A model generated the notes under the pieces. The model was not told where the DNA came from and did not search any database. It worked only from the letters and a program-made list of their open reading frames with translations. Shown one piece after another: positions 9,214 to 17,369 of a DNA stretch of 64,000 bases (positions are counted from its first letter, which is position 1; each line of letters begins with the position of its first letter). This DNA comes from Amycolatopsis dendrobii (GTDB lineage Bacteria; Actinomycetota; Actinomycetes; Mycobacteriales; Pseudonocardiaceae): contig NZ_JACGZW010000002.1 in assembly GCF_014145675.1 (NCBI RefSeq), positions 434,001-498,000 of the forward strand, given 5' to 3'. The position numbers were made by a program, and so were the translations under genes.

Positions 9214-9312
9214 CCGATCCTCCTCGATCGACGGGCGAGCGCGACCATAGTCACCCCGCACCGGCCCCGGACGAACCTTTCGTTCATTGAGTTAACGGCT
9301 AGGCTCGCTCGG

Positions 9313-10725
9313 GTGACGGACGCGGAAGAGTCCTCTGCCAACCGCATCACCGGCGGCCAGTTCGACAAGGTCGTCATGGCCGGGGCGGTGCACGGCGACA
9401 TCAACGTCGGCCGATCGGGCGACAGTCCGGCGGATCTGGCCGACCCGCTCATCGCCTCGGTCCGGCTGCGACCCGGCGGAACCCTGGCCGATCTGGTGCT
9501 CGACACCGATCCGCCGCGGGTCGCCGTGCCCGGCGGGACGGTCCACGTCATCACGGTGGAAGCCAGAACGACCCGAGCGGTCGTCCTGCAATCCGCGCGG
9601 GTCGTGGTCGTCTCGCGGACCCCGCCGCGCCCGGCCTGCCTGCTGGTCCGGGTCGGCGGGATCCTGGAACCACGCCCCTTCACGACCGATTTCGACGCCC
9701 CGTCGCCGCGCCTGGTCGCGCAGGGCCCGGACTTTCCGTTCACCGTCAGCGCGACCGACGTCGAGCAGTTCGAGATCGAACCGATCACCACCACCCACGA
9801 GGTCGCCTGGCGGCTGGAAGTGGACTGGACGTGCGCGGGCCGCCATGGCACCACGGTCATCGACAACCAGGGCGAGCCGTTCCACGCGTACCCCGTGCCC
9901 GTTCTCTGCTCCGGCCGCTCGCATACGGTGCTCAGTTCCGGCTGCGACCTCTTCCACGAACGCGGCTGTCCGTCGAACCTGCTCGCCGCGTCAGGTGCGC
10001 CCGTATCCCTCTGGGATCAGCCCGCGCCCTACCCCGTGCTGCCGCCCCTGTCGGAAGCCCCAGCCTCCGTGGACCTGGATCCCGACCTGAAGGAATCGTG
10101 GCCCGGATACCGCCGGGTCGCCAACGCCATCCGGATGGCCGCCTTCGAACCGGACTTCCGCAGCCACGAACCGCCGGAGCGTCGCGCGCTGCTCATCCGA
10201 GTACTGCGCTACCTCTTCGTCTCCGGCCAAGCTCATCCCGGTGCCGCTCTTGGCCGCCTCATCCACGCCGAATGGACCACGGCGCTGGGCGAGGACCACC
10301 CGGACACCCTCGCCGCCGCCAACCGCCTGGCCGGTTGCCTGATCGGCACCACCGAACACGCGGAGGCCCGCGACCTGCTGTCCGGCCTCCTGCCCCGCGC
10401 GAGCCGCGTTCTGGGCGAGGACGACCCGCTGACGCTGATCATCGCGAGCAACCTCTGCGTGGCGTATATGGGGCTGAACGAATACGAACGCGCCCGCGAC
10501 CAGACGGAAGACGTCCTGGCCCGAACCCGCCGTGCTTTGGGGTCAGATGCGCTGGGCACCTTGCGGACTACCGGGAATCTGGTCCAGATCCACCTCCGTC
10601 TCGGCGACCGGGCTTCGGCGCTTGAGGTGCTGGAGGACCTGCTGCCGAGGTGCCGAAGGGCGCTGGGGGAGGACCATCCACAGACGGTGAGCGCTGCCGC
10701 GGTGTGGGCTCAGCTTCAGGAGTGA
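9313..10725 (+). CDS. TPR protein with N-terminal RHIM/PP-like motif
   Basis: A 470-residue cytoplasmic protein from a GTG start. The N-terminus (about 12-34) carries ITGGQFDKVVMAGAVHGDI, close to the repeat-like motif found at the ends of many actinobacterial NLR and TPR proteins and proposed to form amyloid signalling contacts. Residues 45-210 form a beta-rich region ending in a Trp-containing segment (WRLEVDWTC). The C-terminal 170 residues are kinesin-light-chain-type TPRs (LGEDHPDTLAAANRLA, LGEDDPLTLIIASNL, LGEDHPQTVSAA). No NTPase domain is present, so it may act as a receptor or adaptor rather than a complete NLR. Promoter region is shared with the divergent esterase. Confidence 0.82.
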   Translation: MTDAEESSANRITGGQFDKVVMAGAVHGDINVGRSGDSPADLADPLIASVRLRPGGTLADLVLDTDPPRVAVPGGTVHVITVEARTTRAVVLQSARVVVVSRTPPRPACLLVRVGGILEPRPFTTDFDAPSPRLVAQGPDFPFTVSATDVEQFEIEPITTTHEVAWRLEVDWTCAGRHGTTVIDNQGEPFHAYPVPVLCSGRSHTVLSSGCDLFHERGCPSNLLAASGAPVSLWDQPAPYPVLPPLSEAPASVDLDPDLKESWPGYRRVANAIRMAAFEPDFRSHEPPERRALLIRVLRYLFVSGQAHPGAALGRLIHAEWTTALGEDHPDTLAAANRLAGCLIGTTEHAEARDLLSGLLPRASRVLGEDDPLTLIIASNLCVAYMGLNEYERARDQTEDVLARTRRALGSDALGTLRTTGNLVQIHLRLGDRASALEVLEDLLPRCRRALGEDHPQTVSAAAVWAQLQE

Positions 10726-10726
10726 G

Positions 10727-11236
10727 TCAGGATTTTCCTTGCTGGAGGGCGGTTTCCACCGCAGCGAGGTGGTCCGGACCTATGCCCGCAGCTGGATGGA
10801 CCGGGATCAGGGCAGTCGCGAGGCGTCCACGGCGTTCGAGGAACCGCTGCCGCGCACCCGGGAACAGCCCGAAGTCGTCATCGAGCCACGCCAAGGGCCG
10901 CCCCGCTGCGAAGCGGCCGACCGCGCCGTACTTCCAGTCCGGATGCTGCTCGTAGGCGCGTACTCCGACCACCGGAAGCGCGGGCAGCCCGAGCGCTGGG
11001 CCGACGGTGGCGTTGGCCTCGTCTTCCCACGAACTGACCCATGCGAGTTCGGCGTCGGTCCGCTCGGCGAGAGCGAGCAACGCGGCTCCGTGCGCCGGAT
11101 TGAGCCAGGCCCGCCGCCCGGCCTTTCGTCGCCAGCGCGAAACACGCCACTGGTGCTCGACGTAGCCGAGCGGCGGGGCCTCAGCCGCGAAAGGGTTGAG
11201 CGGCCCGTCCACGTCGAGCAGCAGAATCGGCTTCAC
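10727..11236 (-). CDS. HAD-like domain protein
   Basis: A 169-residue protein that opens with LLLDVDGPLNPF, the DxDG nucleophile motif of haloacid dehalogenase-type hydrolases. A WVSSWED segment near residue 68 could be motif II and WLDDDFG near 117 the acidic motif IV; motif III is not clear. Proteins of this size and layout are common in actinobacteria and generally uncharacterised. It ends one base from the stop of the convergent TPR gene. Confidence 0.75.
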   Translation of the reverse strand: MKPILLLDVDGPLNPFAAEAPPLGYVEHQWRVSRWRRKAGRRAWLNPAHGAALLALAERTDAELAWVSSWEDEANATVGPALGLPALPVVGVRAYEQHPDWKYGAVGRFAAGRPLAWLDDDFGLFPGARQRFLERRGRLATALIPVHPAAGIGPDHLAAVETALQQGKS

Positions 11237-11266
11237 CCTCCGACGCTACCCAGGCCATTCGCCAGG

Positions 11267-12469
11267 TCAAGGAGTGCAAAACCCCTTCGCCGCCAACACC
11301 CGCTCCACCGAGGCCGTCACCTTCGCCCCCGGCAACTCCCCGCTCTCCACCGCCCGCTGAAGCCGGTCCACGACCGCCCCCACGTCGTTGTGCCCGGACG
11401 AGAACAACGCCTGATCCGCCCCCGCCCGCAAAGCCTTCAACACCGCGTCCGGCAACGCGAACCGGTCCGTGATCGCCTTCATTCCGCCCAGGTCGTCGGT
11501 GATCACCGGCCCAGTGAAGTGGAACTCGTTGCGCAGCAACTGATACGCCTGAGGCGCCAGCGAAGCCGGCTCGTCCCCGGTCAACCCAGGCACTTCGAGA
11601 TGCCCGACCATCACCGCGACCGGTCCGTACTCCGAGATATCCCGGTAAGGCACCAGATCGACCCGGCGCAGCTGGTCGAGCGGCGGGGTGACGACGGTTC
11701 CTCGATGCGAGTCGCCCGAACCATGGCCGTGGCCAGGGAAATGCTTCAGTACCGGCTGCACCCCGCCCGCGCGCAGGCCCTCGGCGAAGGCCATCGCGTA
11801 CTGCCGCACCTTTTCCGGATCCGGGCTGTAAGAACGGTCGCCGATCACCGCGTCGTCGGGTTCGTCGCTCACGTCCGCGTCCGGTGCGTAGTCGACCGTC
11901 ACCCCGCGTGCTCGCAGTTGCTTGCCCCGCTGCTCGCCGATCGCGCGCACCTCGTCCGGGGTCTTCGAGGCCGCCAGTTGCCGGGCGCTCGGGAGGGAGC
12001 CGTCGAGGTCGTCGATGCGCTGCACGCGGCCGCCCTCTTCGTCGACGGCGACCGAAACCGGGATCTTCGCCGCCCGCTGGACCCCGTCGAGCGCGCCATT
12101 TTGCAACAGCGTGGTCTTTTTGTCTCCCACGAAGATCCCGCCGACCTGCTGCCGCCGCACGAGGTCCGCGACGCCCGCCGGGTCGCCCGCGTTGACGCCT
12201 GGCACCACCAGTTGCGCCACGCGTGCCCGCGGATCCATCGCCGACACCGCGGAAGCGCACGTCCCCCGTCCCGGCATAGTCTGCGCCGGCGAGGTTGACG
12301 CAGGTGGAGCGGCTTGCGGCGAACTCCCCGCGCTCGGCGGTGCGAGCGGGGCGGGCGTTGCTGTTCCGGAACCGGAACGATCCCCGGAGCACGCGGAAAG
12401 TGCACATATGAGCATTAACGCGCTCACGGCTCCTGTGGTGCTCCAGCGGGGTCGTGCGTGCGCCTTCAT
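11267..12469 (-). CDS. Lipoprotein beta-N-acetylglucosaminidase (NagZ/LpqI-like, GH3)
   Basis: A 400-residue glycoside hydrolase family 3 protein. A lipoprotein signal (LSAC, Cys 27) and a Ser/Pro/Ala-rich linker precede the TIM barrel. The NagZ catalytic loop KHFPGHGHGSGDSHRG supplies the Asp-His acid/base pair, and ITDDLGGM holds the nucleophile Asp. It likely removes GlcNAc from cell-wall muropeptides at the outer membrane face, as proposed for mycobacterial LpqI. Two ATGs are adjacent (12472 and 12469); the second has GAGG at better spacing. It is divergent from a LuxR-type regulator that precedes a sugar importer, which suggests a cell-wall amino-sugar salvage group. Confidence 0.9.
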   Translation of the reverse strand: MKAHARPRWSTTGAVSALMLICALSACSGDRSGSGTATPAPLAPPSAGSSPQAAPPASTSPAQTMPGRGTCASAVSAMDPRARVAQLVVPGVNAGDPAGVADLVRRQQVGGIFVGDKKTTLLQNGALDGVQRAAKIPVSVAVDEEGGRVQRIDDLDGSLPSARQLAASKTPDEVRAIGEQRGKQLRARGVTVDYAPDADVSDEPDDAVIGDRSYSPDPEKVRQYAMAFAEGLRAGGVQPVLKHFPGHGHGSGDSHRGTVVTPPLDQLRRVDLVPYRDISEYGPVAVMVGHLEVPGLTGDEPASLAPQAYQLLRNEFHFTGPVITDDLGGMKAITDRFALPDAVLKALRAGADQALFSSGHNDVGAVVDRLQRAVESGELPGAKVTASVERVLAAKGFCTP

Positions 12470-12640
12470 CATTTCCTCTGCTGGTCTGGACAGGTCTCCG
12501 TGACGGTAACCGAACCCCACCGGCGGGCCCAACTTCACGCTGTGAAGAATGAGCGCGTCCCGACTAGAGATTTCGTGAAGCCGAGGTGGGCACACTGACC
12601 GGCACACGGCAAGCACAGGCTCTGCACCGGGGAGGCAGCG

Positions 12641-13234
12641 ATGAATCAGGTCAAGGTTGCGGCATGGGCTTCGGACCCGATCACCCTCGCGGGCCTCATC
12701 GACCATTTGCGCACGCGCCGCGAGGTGCGGGTGATGCCGGGCCAGCAGCGCGGTGAAGCCGCGGTGCTCGTGTTCGCCGCGAACCGCGTCACCCGCGAGG
12801 TGAAAGCGGCGCTGCGGGCCGCGGCCTCGGAGACCCCCGCGGCCATCGTGTTCGTCGCCGGATACGTGGACGCCGACGATCTGGCCGAGCTGGCCGCCTG
12901 GCACGTCGCCGCGGTGCTGCCGCGCGACGCGATCGGCGGCGACCAGCTGGTGCGCAGCATCGTGGCCGCCGCTTCCGGACGCGAGACCTCGATGCGGGAT
13001 CTGCTGCAGCAGGCGGAGACCCTGCGCCGCAACGGCGACCGCACCAACCTGTCGCCGCGCGAGGTCGACGTGCTGCGGCTGATGGCCGAGGGCTGGGACA
13101 CCGCGGAAATCGCGAACAAGCTCTGCTACTCGGAGCGGACCGTGAAGAACGTGATCTACGGCATGACGAACCGGCTCAAGTTGCGGAACCGTCCGCACGC
13201 CGTCGCCTACGCGCTGCGCGCCGGAGTGATTTAA
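12641..13234 (+). CDS. LuxR-type regulator with degenerate receiver domain
   Basis: A 197-residue protein with a receiver-like N-terminal half (VKVAAWASDPITLAGLIDHL) and a C-terminal LuxR/NarL helix-turn-helix (LSPREVDVLRLMAEGWDT, then KLCYSERTVKNVIYGM). The position expected for the phosphorylated Asp reads LVFAANRV, so it probably does not accept phosphate and may respond to a ligand or partner. GGGGAGG lies five bases before the ATG. It is 14 bp upstream of the ABC binding-protein gene and is the likely local regulator. A clear paralogue lies at 25257-25892. Confidence 0.88.
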   Translation: MNQVKVAAWASDPITLAGLIDHLRTRREVRVMPGQQRGEAAVLVFAANRVTREVKAALRAAASETPAAIVFVAGYVDADDLAELAAWHVAAVLPRDAIGGDQLVRSIVAAASGRETSMRDLLQQAETLRRNGDRTNLSPREVDVLRLMAEGWDTAEIANKLCYSERTVKNVIYGMTNRLKLRNRPHAVAYALRAGVI

Positions 13235-13248
13235 AGGATGCTCACCAC

Positions 13249-14514
13249 GTGCGAAAGCTGACCCGGCGCCCGGCCGTTGCCGCGCTCGCCGCCGCATTCC
13301 TGTTACTGGCGGCCGCGTGCGGTTCCGCCGCGTCCTCGGGGAAGATCACGCTGAGCGTGGCCACGTTCGGCGAGTTCGGCTACGCGCCGTTGTTCGAGCA
13401 GTACGAGAAAGACCATCCGAACATCGAGATCCGCAGCCGGGTCACCGATTTCGACACGCATTTCAAGAGCCTCGCCACGCAGCTGGCGGCCGGTCGCGGC
13501 GCGGCCGACGTCGTCGCGGTCGAAGAGCAGTACATTCCGAAGTACATCCGGGCCAAGGACAAATTCGTCAATCTGGCCGATTACGGCGCGGACAAGCTCA
13601 AGCAGCAATGGGCGCCGTGGAAGTGGGCGCAGGGCACTTCGGGCGATTACGTCTTCGGGCTCGGCACGGACATGGGCAGCCTCGCGATGTGCTACCGCCG
13701 GGATCTGTTCGAGCAGGCCGGGTTGCCCACCGACCGCAAGGCGGTCGCCGCGCTGATGCCGGACTGGACCGGGTACGCGAATGTCGCCGCCCGGTTCACC
13801 GAAAAGCTGCCGAAGGTGAAGTTCGCCGATTCGGCGGGCACGGTCTACACCGCGATGCTCAACCAGTCTCCGGAGAACTACTTCTCCGCCAAGGACGATT
13901 CCTACATCGCCGATCGCAATCCCAGCGTGCGCACCGCTTTCCAGTTGTCCGGCGGTCTCGCGCAAGCCCATGAAACGGCCGGCGCGACCACCTACACGCA
14001 GGCTTGGAACGTCGCGATCAAACAGGGCAGCTTCGCGACCATCGCCTGTCCGGCCTGGATGCTCACACAGATCAAGGAAGCCGGCGGCGACGCGGGCAGC
14101 GGCAAGTGGGACGTCACCACGGTGCCGGGCAACAGCGGCAACCAGGGCGGTTCCTTCCTGACTGTGCCGAAGCAAGGCGCGCACCCGAAGGAAGCCTACG
14201 ATCTCGCGCAGTGGCTGACCGCGCCCGCGCAGCAGAAACGGCTTTTCCTTTCCGACGGAATCCTGCCGAGCGAGCCCAGCGTGTACCAGGATCCGCAGGT
14301 CGTCGCGCACACCGATCCCTATTTCTCGAACGCGCCGGTCGGCCAGATCTACGCGGCGTCAGCGGATAAGCTGCGGCCCAATTACCGCGGCCTGCACGAC
14401 GCGGACGTGCGGCCCGAATTCGGCCGCGCGCTCGGCCGGATCGAGGACGGGAGCGAGAACGTCGAGCAGGCGTGGGCCGACGCGGTCCGGATGGGCCGCG
14501 ACGCGATCAAGTAG
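13249..14514 (+). CDS. ABC transporter sugar-binding lipoprotein
   Basis: A 421-residue family-1 extracellular solute-binding protein. The N-terminus is a lipoprotein signal (LLLAAAC, Cys 24), followed by the usual opening (ITLSVATFGEFGYAPLFEQYEKDHPNIEI) in two lobes. Aromatic residues typical of carbohydrate pockets are frequent. It should capture a sugar or oligosaccharide outside the membrane and hand it to the two permeases encoded next. The GTG start has AAAGGA about ten bases upstream. With the permease genes 5 bp and a 4-bp overlap downstream, this is one operon. Confidence 0.93.
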   Translation: MRKLTRRPAVAALAAAFLLLAAACGSAASSGKITLSVATFGEFGYAPLFEQYEKDHPNIEIRSRVTDFDTHFKSLATQLAAGRGAADVVAVEEQYIPKYIRAKDKFVNLADYGADKLKQQWAPWKWAQGTSGDYVFGLGTDMGSLAMCYRRDLFEQAGLPTDRKAVAALMPDWTGYANVAARFTEKLPKVKFADSAGTVYTAMLNQSPENYFSAKDDSYIADRNPSVRTAFQLSGGLAQAHETAGATTYTQAWNVAIKQGSFATIACPAWMLTQIKEAGGDAGSGKWDVTTVPGNSGNQGGSFLTVPKQGAHPKEAYDLAQWLTAPAQQKRLFLSDGILPSEPSVYQDPQVVAHTDPYFSNAPVGQIYAASADKLRPNYRGLHDADVRPEFGRALGRIEDGSENVEQAWADAVRMGRDAIK

Positions 14515-14519
14515 CTGTC

Positions 14520-15404
14520 GTGGACCGGAAGCTCACCCCCTACGCGTTCATCCTGCCGTTCTTTGTCCTTTTCGGACTGTTCGGCGCGTTCCCGCTGCTG
14601 TACACGTCGTGGGTTTCACTGCACCGGTGGGATCTGCTGTCCGGTCCGGAAGGCGGCCTCGGCCTCGCGAATTACGCGGAGCTGTTCAGCGATCCGCGGT
14701 TCTACAACGCGTTTTTCAACACCGTCAGCATCTTCCTGCTCGCCGCGATTCCGCAGTTCTTCCTCGCGCTGGGCATCGCCGCGCTGCTGAACCGGCCGCT
14801 GCGCGCGGCGACCTGGTGGCGGGCCGGGCTTTTGCTGCCGAACCTGGTGTCGGTGGTCGCGGTCGGGCTGGTGTTCGCGCAGCTGTACAGTTCGGGCTAC
14901 GGCGTGGTCAATGAGGTGCTCGGCTGGTTCGGGGTGCCGCCGGTTTCCTGGCAATCGCACCAATGGTCGTCGCATCTCGCGGTGGCGAGCATGGTGATGT
15001 GGCGCTGGACCGGCTACAACGCGCTGATCTACCTGGCCGCGATGCAAGCGGTCCCCCAGGATCTGTACGAGGCCGCCGCCCTCGACGGTGCCTCGCGCTG
15101 GCGGTCGTTCTGGTCGATCACCGTGCCCGGCATCCGCCCGACGATCGCGTTCACCGCGGTCGCGGGCACGGTCAACGGGCTCCAATTGTTCGCCGAGCCG
15201 CAATTGTTCGACGCCACCGGCAACGGCGGCGCGGGCGGCAACGACCGGCAGTTCCAGACCCTCACGATGTATCTGTACGAAAAGGGCTTCGGCAAATTCG
15301 ACGCCGGATACGCGGCGGCGTTGTCCTGGGTGATGTTCCTGATCTGCCTGGTGTTCGCGATCTTCAACTACCGGCTCGTGCGCCGGTTCGTGGGTGCTCC
15401 GTGA
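14520..15404 (+). CDS. Sugar ABC transporter permease (MalF type)
   Basis: A 294-residue membrane protein of six predicted helices, beginning YAFILPFFVLF. The cytoplasmic EAA loop reads DLYEAAALDGASRWRSFWSITVPGI, the contact site for the ATPase. The GTG at 14520 follows the binding-protein stop by five bases and directly precedes the first membrane helix; an earlier frame would add polar residues only. It should pair with the second permease. The ATPase subunit must be encoded elsewhere, as with MsiK-energised sugar importers in streptomycetes. Confidence 0.93.
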   Translation: MDRKLTPYAFILPFFVLFGLFGAFPLLYTSWVSLHRWDLLSGPEGGLGLANYAELFSDPRFYNAFFNTVSIFLLAAIPQFFLALGIAALLNRPLRAATWWRAGLLLPNLVSVVAVGLVFAQLYSSGYGVVNEVLGWFGVPPVSWQSHQWSSHLAVASMVMWRWTGYNALIYLAAMQAVPQDLYEAAALDGASRWRSFWSITVPGIRPTIAFTAVAGTVNGLQLFAEPQLFDATGNGGAGGNDRQFQTLTMYLYEKGFGKFDAGYAAALSWVMFLICLVFAIFNYRLVRRFVGAP

Positions 15405-16228
15405 TCCGCCGGGGCCGGGCCGGTGGCTGGGTCTACGCGGTGCTGGTGGGGCTGGTCGCCTCGTCGCTGTTCCCGCTGTACTGGTCGTTCGTGGTGTCCA
15501 CTCGGGACAACGCGGCGATCGGCGAGACCTCTCCGCTGCTGCTGCCCGGCGGTCATCTCTTCGACAACATCCAGCGCGTCTTCGCCACCGTCGATTTCTG
15601 GCTGGCGATCGGCAATTCGCTGATCGTCGCGACGACGGTGATGGTGTCCAATGTGGTCCTGTCCAGCTTCGCGGGTTTTGCCTTCGCCCGGCTCCGGTTC
15701 CGCGGCCGCAATACGTTGTTCTTCATCGTGGTCGGCTCGGCGATGGTGCCCGCACAGCTAGGCGTCGTCCCGCTTTACCTGGTGGTGAGCGATTTCGGCT
15801 GGTACGGCAGGCTCGAGGCGGTGATCGTGCCCGCGCTGGTGAGCGCGTTCGGGGTGTTCTGGATGCGCCAGGCGTGCGAGGGGTCGATCGACCAGGACCT
15901 GGTGGACGCGGCCACTGTGGACGGAGCGTCGATCCTGCGCACGTTCTGGCACGTGGCAGTTCCGGCGATCCGTCCACAAGCGACCGTCCTGGCCATGGTG
16001 ACCTTCCTCGGCGCCTGGAACGACTACTTCTGGCCGCTGGTAGTCCTGGACCCGGCGCAAACGCCGACCGTGCAAGTGGTCCTGTCCCAGCTGGCCAGCG
16101 GCTACTTCACCGACTACGCCTTGATGCTGACCGGCGCGACACTGGGCGTGCTGCCGGTGATCATCCTCTTCCTGCTGCTCGGCCGGAACCTGGTGCGCAG
16201 CATCTCGACCGGCCTGACCCGAGCGTGA
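15401..16228 (+). CDS. Sugar ABC transporter permease (MalG type)
   Basis: A 275-residue partner permease starting at a GTG that overlaps the previous stop (GTGA). Six membrane segments are visible and the EAA loop is DLVDAATVDGASILRTFWHVAVPAI. The C-terminus (LLLGRNLVRSISTGLTRA) has the usual amphipathic tail. No ATPase gene follows; the next gene is convergent and ends one base away. Confidence 0.93.
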   Translation: MIRRGRAGGWVYAVLVGLVASSLFPLYWSFVVSTRDNAAIGETSPLLLPGGHLFDNIQRVFATVDFWLAIGNSLIVATTVMVSNVVLSSFAGFAFARLRFRGRNTLFFIVVGSAMVPAQLGVVPLYLVVSDFGWYGRLEAVIVPALVSAFGVFWMRQACEGSIDQDLVDAATVDGASILRTFWHVAVPAIRPQATVLAMVTFLGAWNDYFWPLVVLDPAQTPTVQVVLSQLASGYFTDYALMLTGATLGVLPVIILFLLLGRNLVRSISTGLTRA

Positions 16229-16229
16229 C

Positions 16230-17300
16230 TCACGAGACGTAGCGGCCGAAGAAACCGGCGATCGCGGATCGCTGCACGGCGATGCTCGCCCGGGGATCAA
16301 TCGTCCCGATCCGCGTCTGCCGCACCTTCGGATCGACCGGCACTTGCCGCGCCAGCTTCGGCAGGAACCACTGGACATCGGTGTAGCTGTAGTGCATCGC
16401 GGTCGCCAAGGTGAGGTCCTGCTTCGGGGCCGAAGTGTGCTCCCACAACGACTTCCACGCCGGTGCGGTCCGATGGCTGCGTGCCTGGCCGTCGCTGGTG
16501 CTGCCGGACGAACCCATCAACAGCACCGGTCGCGGCACCCCGTCCGCGCCAGCGCGAGTGAGCTGCTTGCCGTCGACGTCGTAGGCGAGCCACCCGTCCA
16601 GATCGGCCGCGGCGTCCACCCGGGAGTCCACTGTGGATACCTCAGCAGCCGTGTCCCCGCCGAACGAATGCCCGATCGCCCCGACGCGGCTCAGATCCAT
16701 CGACTGCCCGAGGCCGGGAATACCGGGCAGCTGGTCAAGAGTGAACCGGACGTCCGCGACCCGCGTCCGCATCCCCGCCACCAGGTCCTTGCTCTGCTGG
16801 GAGAACACCACGCGCCCGTCCGGGAAGACGACGAACGGCGCCTCGCCGGTGTGGTCGATGGTCACCACGATGTACCCGCGGCTGGCAAGATCCTCGGCGG
16901 TCGCGCTGCCCAGCGCCCGCAGCGACGCCCAGCCCGGCGAGTACACGACCACCGGCCACCGCCCCCGCACCGGCGCGTTCGCGCGGGCGTGCGTCTTGAC
17001 GGCCGCCCAGTCGACCTTGCCGGTCGGCAGCCCCAACGCCGGTGCCGCGCCCTGGTCGAAGTACGGCGCGGCCGCCGCGGGCAGATACCGCGCCTTCGGC
17101 CCAGCACCAGGCTGGGTGGGGTACCAGACGCTGATCATCAGCTCCCGGTTCCGCGCCTGGTCGACGAGGTGGACGTCGCGTTCGCCGATCGCGTGTGGTC
17201 CAGTTGGCGCAGGCAGTTCGAAAGTGGTCTCCGCCGCGGCGGGCGTGCCCCCTAAGGCGGTGAGGAGGAGGGCGGCGGCGAGGACGGTTCGGAAGCGCAT
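16230..17300 (-). CDS. Secreted alpha/beta hydrolase, PAF-acetylhydrolase-like
   Basis: A 356-residue hydrolase with a Sec signal (MRFRTVLAAALLLTALGG, cleavage after AAA). The region VVVYSPGWASLRALG, an Asp in VVTIDHTGEAP and the nucleophile elbow IGHSFGGDTA match the platelet-activating-factor acetylhydrolase/chlorophyllase-like superfamily. The expected catalytic Asp is in AAADLDGW and a His lies near the end. It likely hydrolyses an ester of a lipid or polyester outside the cell. The start was set at the ATG before the signal peptide, ten codons into a longer frame. The gene lies about 70 bp downstream of the large regulator on the same strand. Confidence 0.85.
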   Translation of the reverse strand: MRFRTVLAAALLLTALGGTPAAAETTFELPAPTGPHAIGERDVHLVDQARNRELMISVWYPTQPGAGPKARYLPAAAAPYFDQGAAPALGLPTGKVDWAAVKTHARANAPVRGRWPVVVYSPGWASLRALGSATAEDLASRGYIVVTIDHTGEAPFVVFPDGRVVFSQQSKDLVAGMRTRVADVRFTLDQLPGIPGLGQSMDLSRVGAIGHSFGGDTAAEVSTVDSRVDAAADLDGWLAYDVDGKQLTRAGADGVPRPVLLMGSSGSTSDGQARSHRTAPAWKSLWEHTSAPKQDLTLATAMHYSYTDVQWFLPKLARQVPVDPKVRQTRIGTIDPRASIAVQRSAIAGFFGRYVS

Positions 17301-17369
17301 GCCGGAACTCTGCCGTTCCAGCCGGGGCACCCGCGCCTGCCGACCGTCGCCAACGACCCCCGACTTTCG

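Noticed and set aside
12473..13297. In-frame upstream extension of the GH3 lipoprotein
   Set aside because: It would cross the LuxR regulator on the other strand and remove the lipoprotein signal from the N-terminus.
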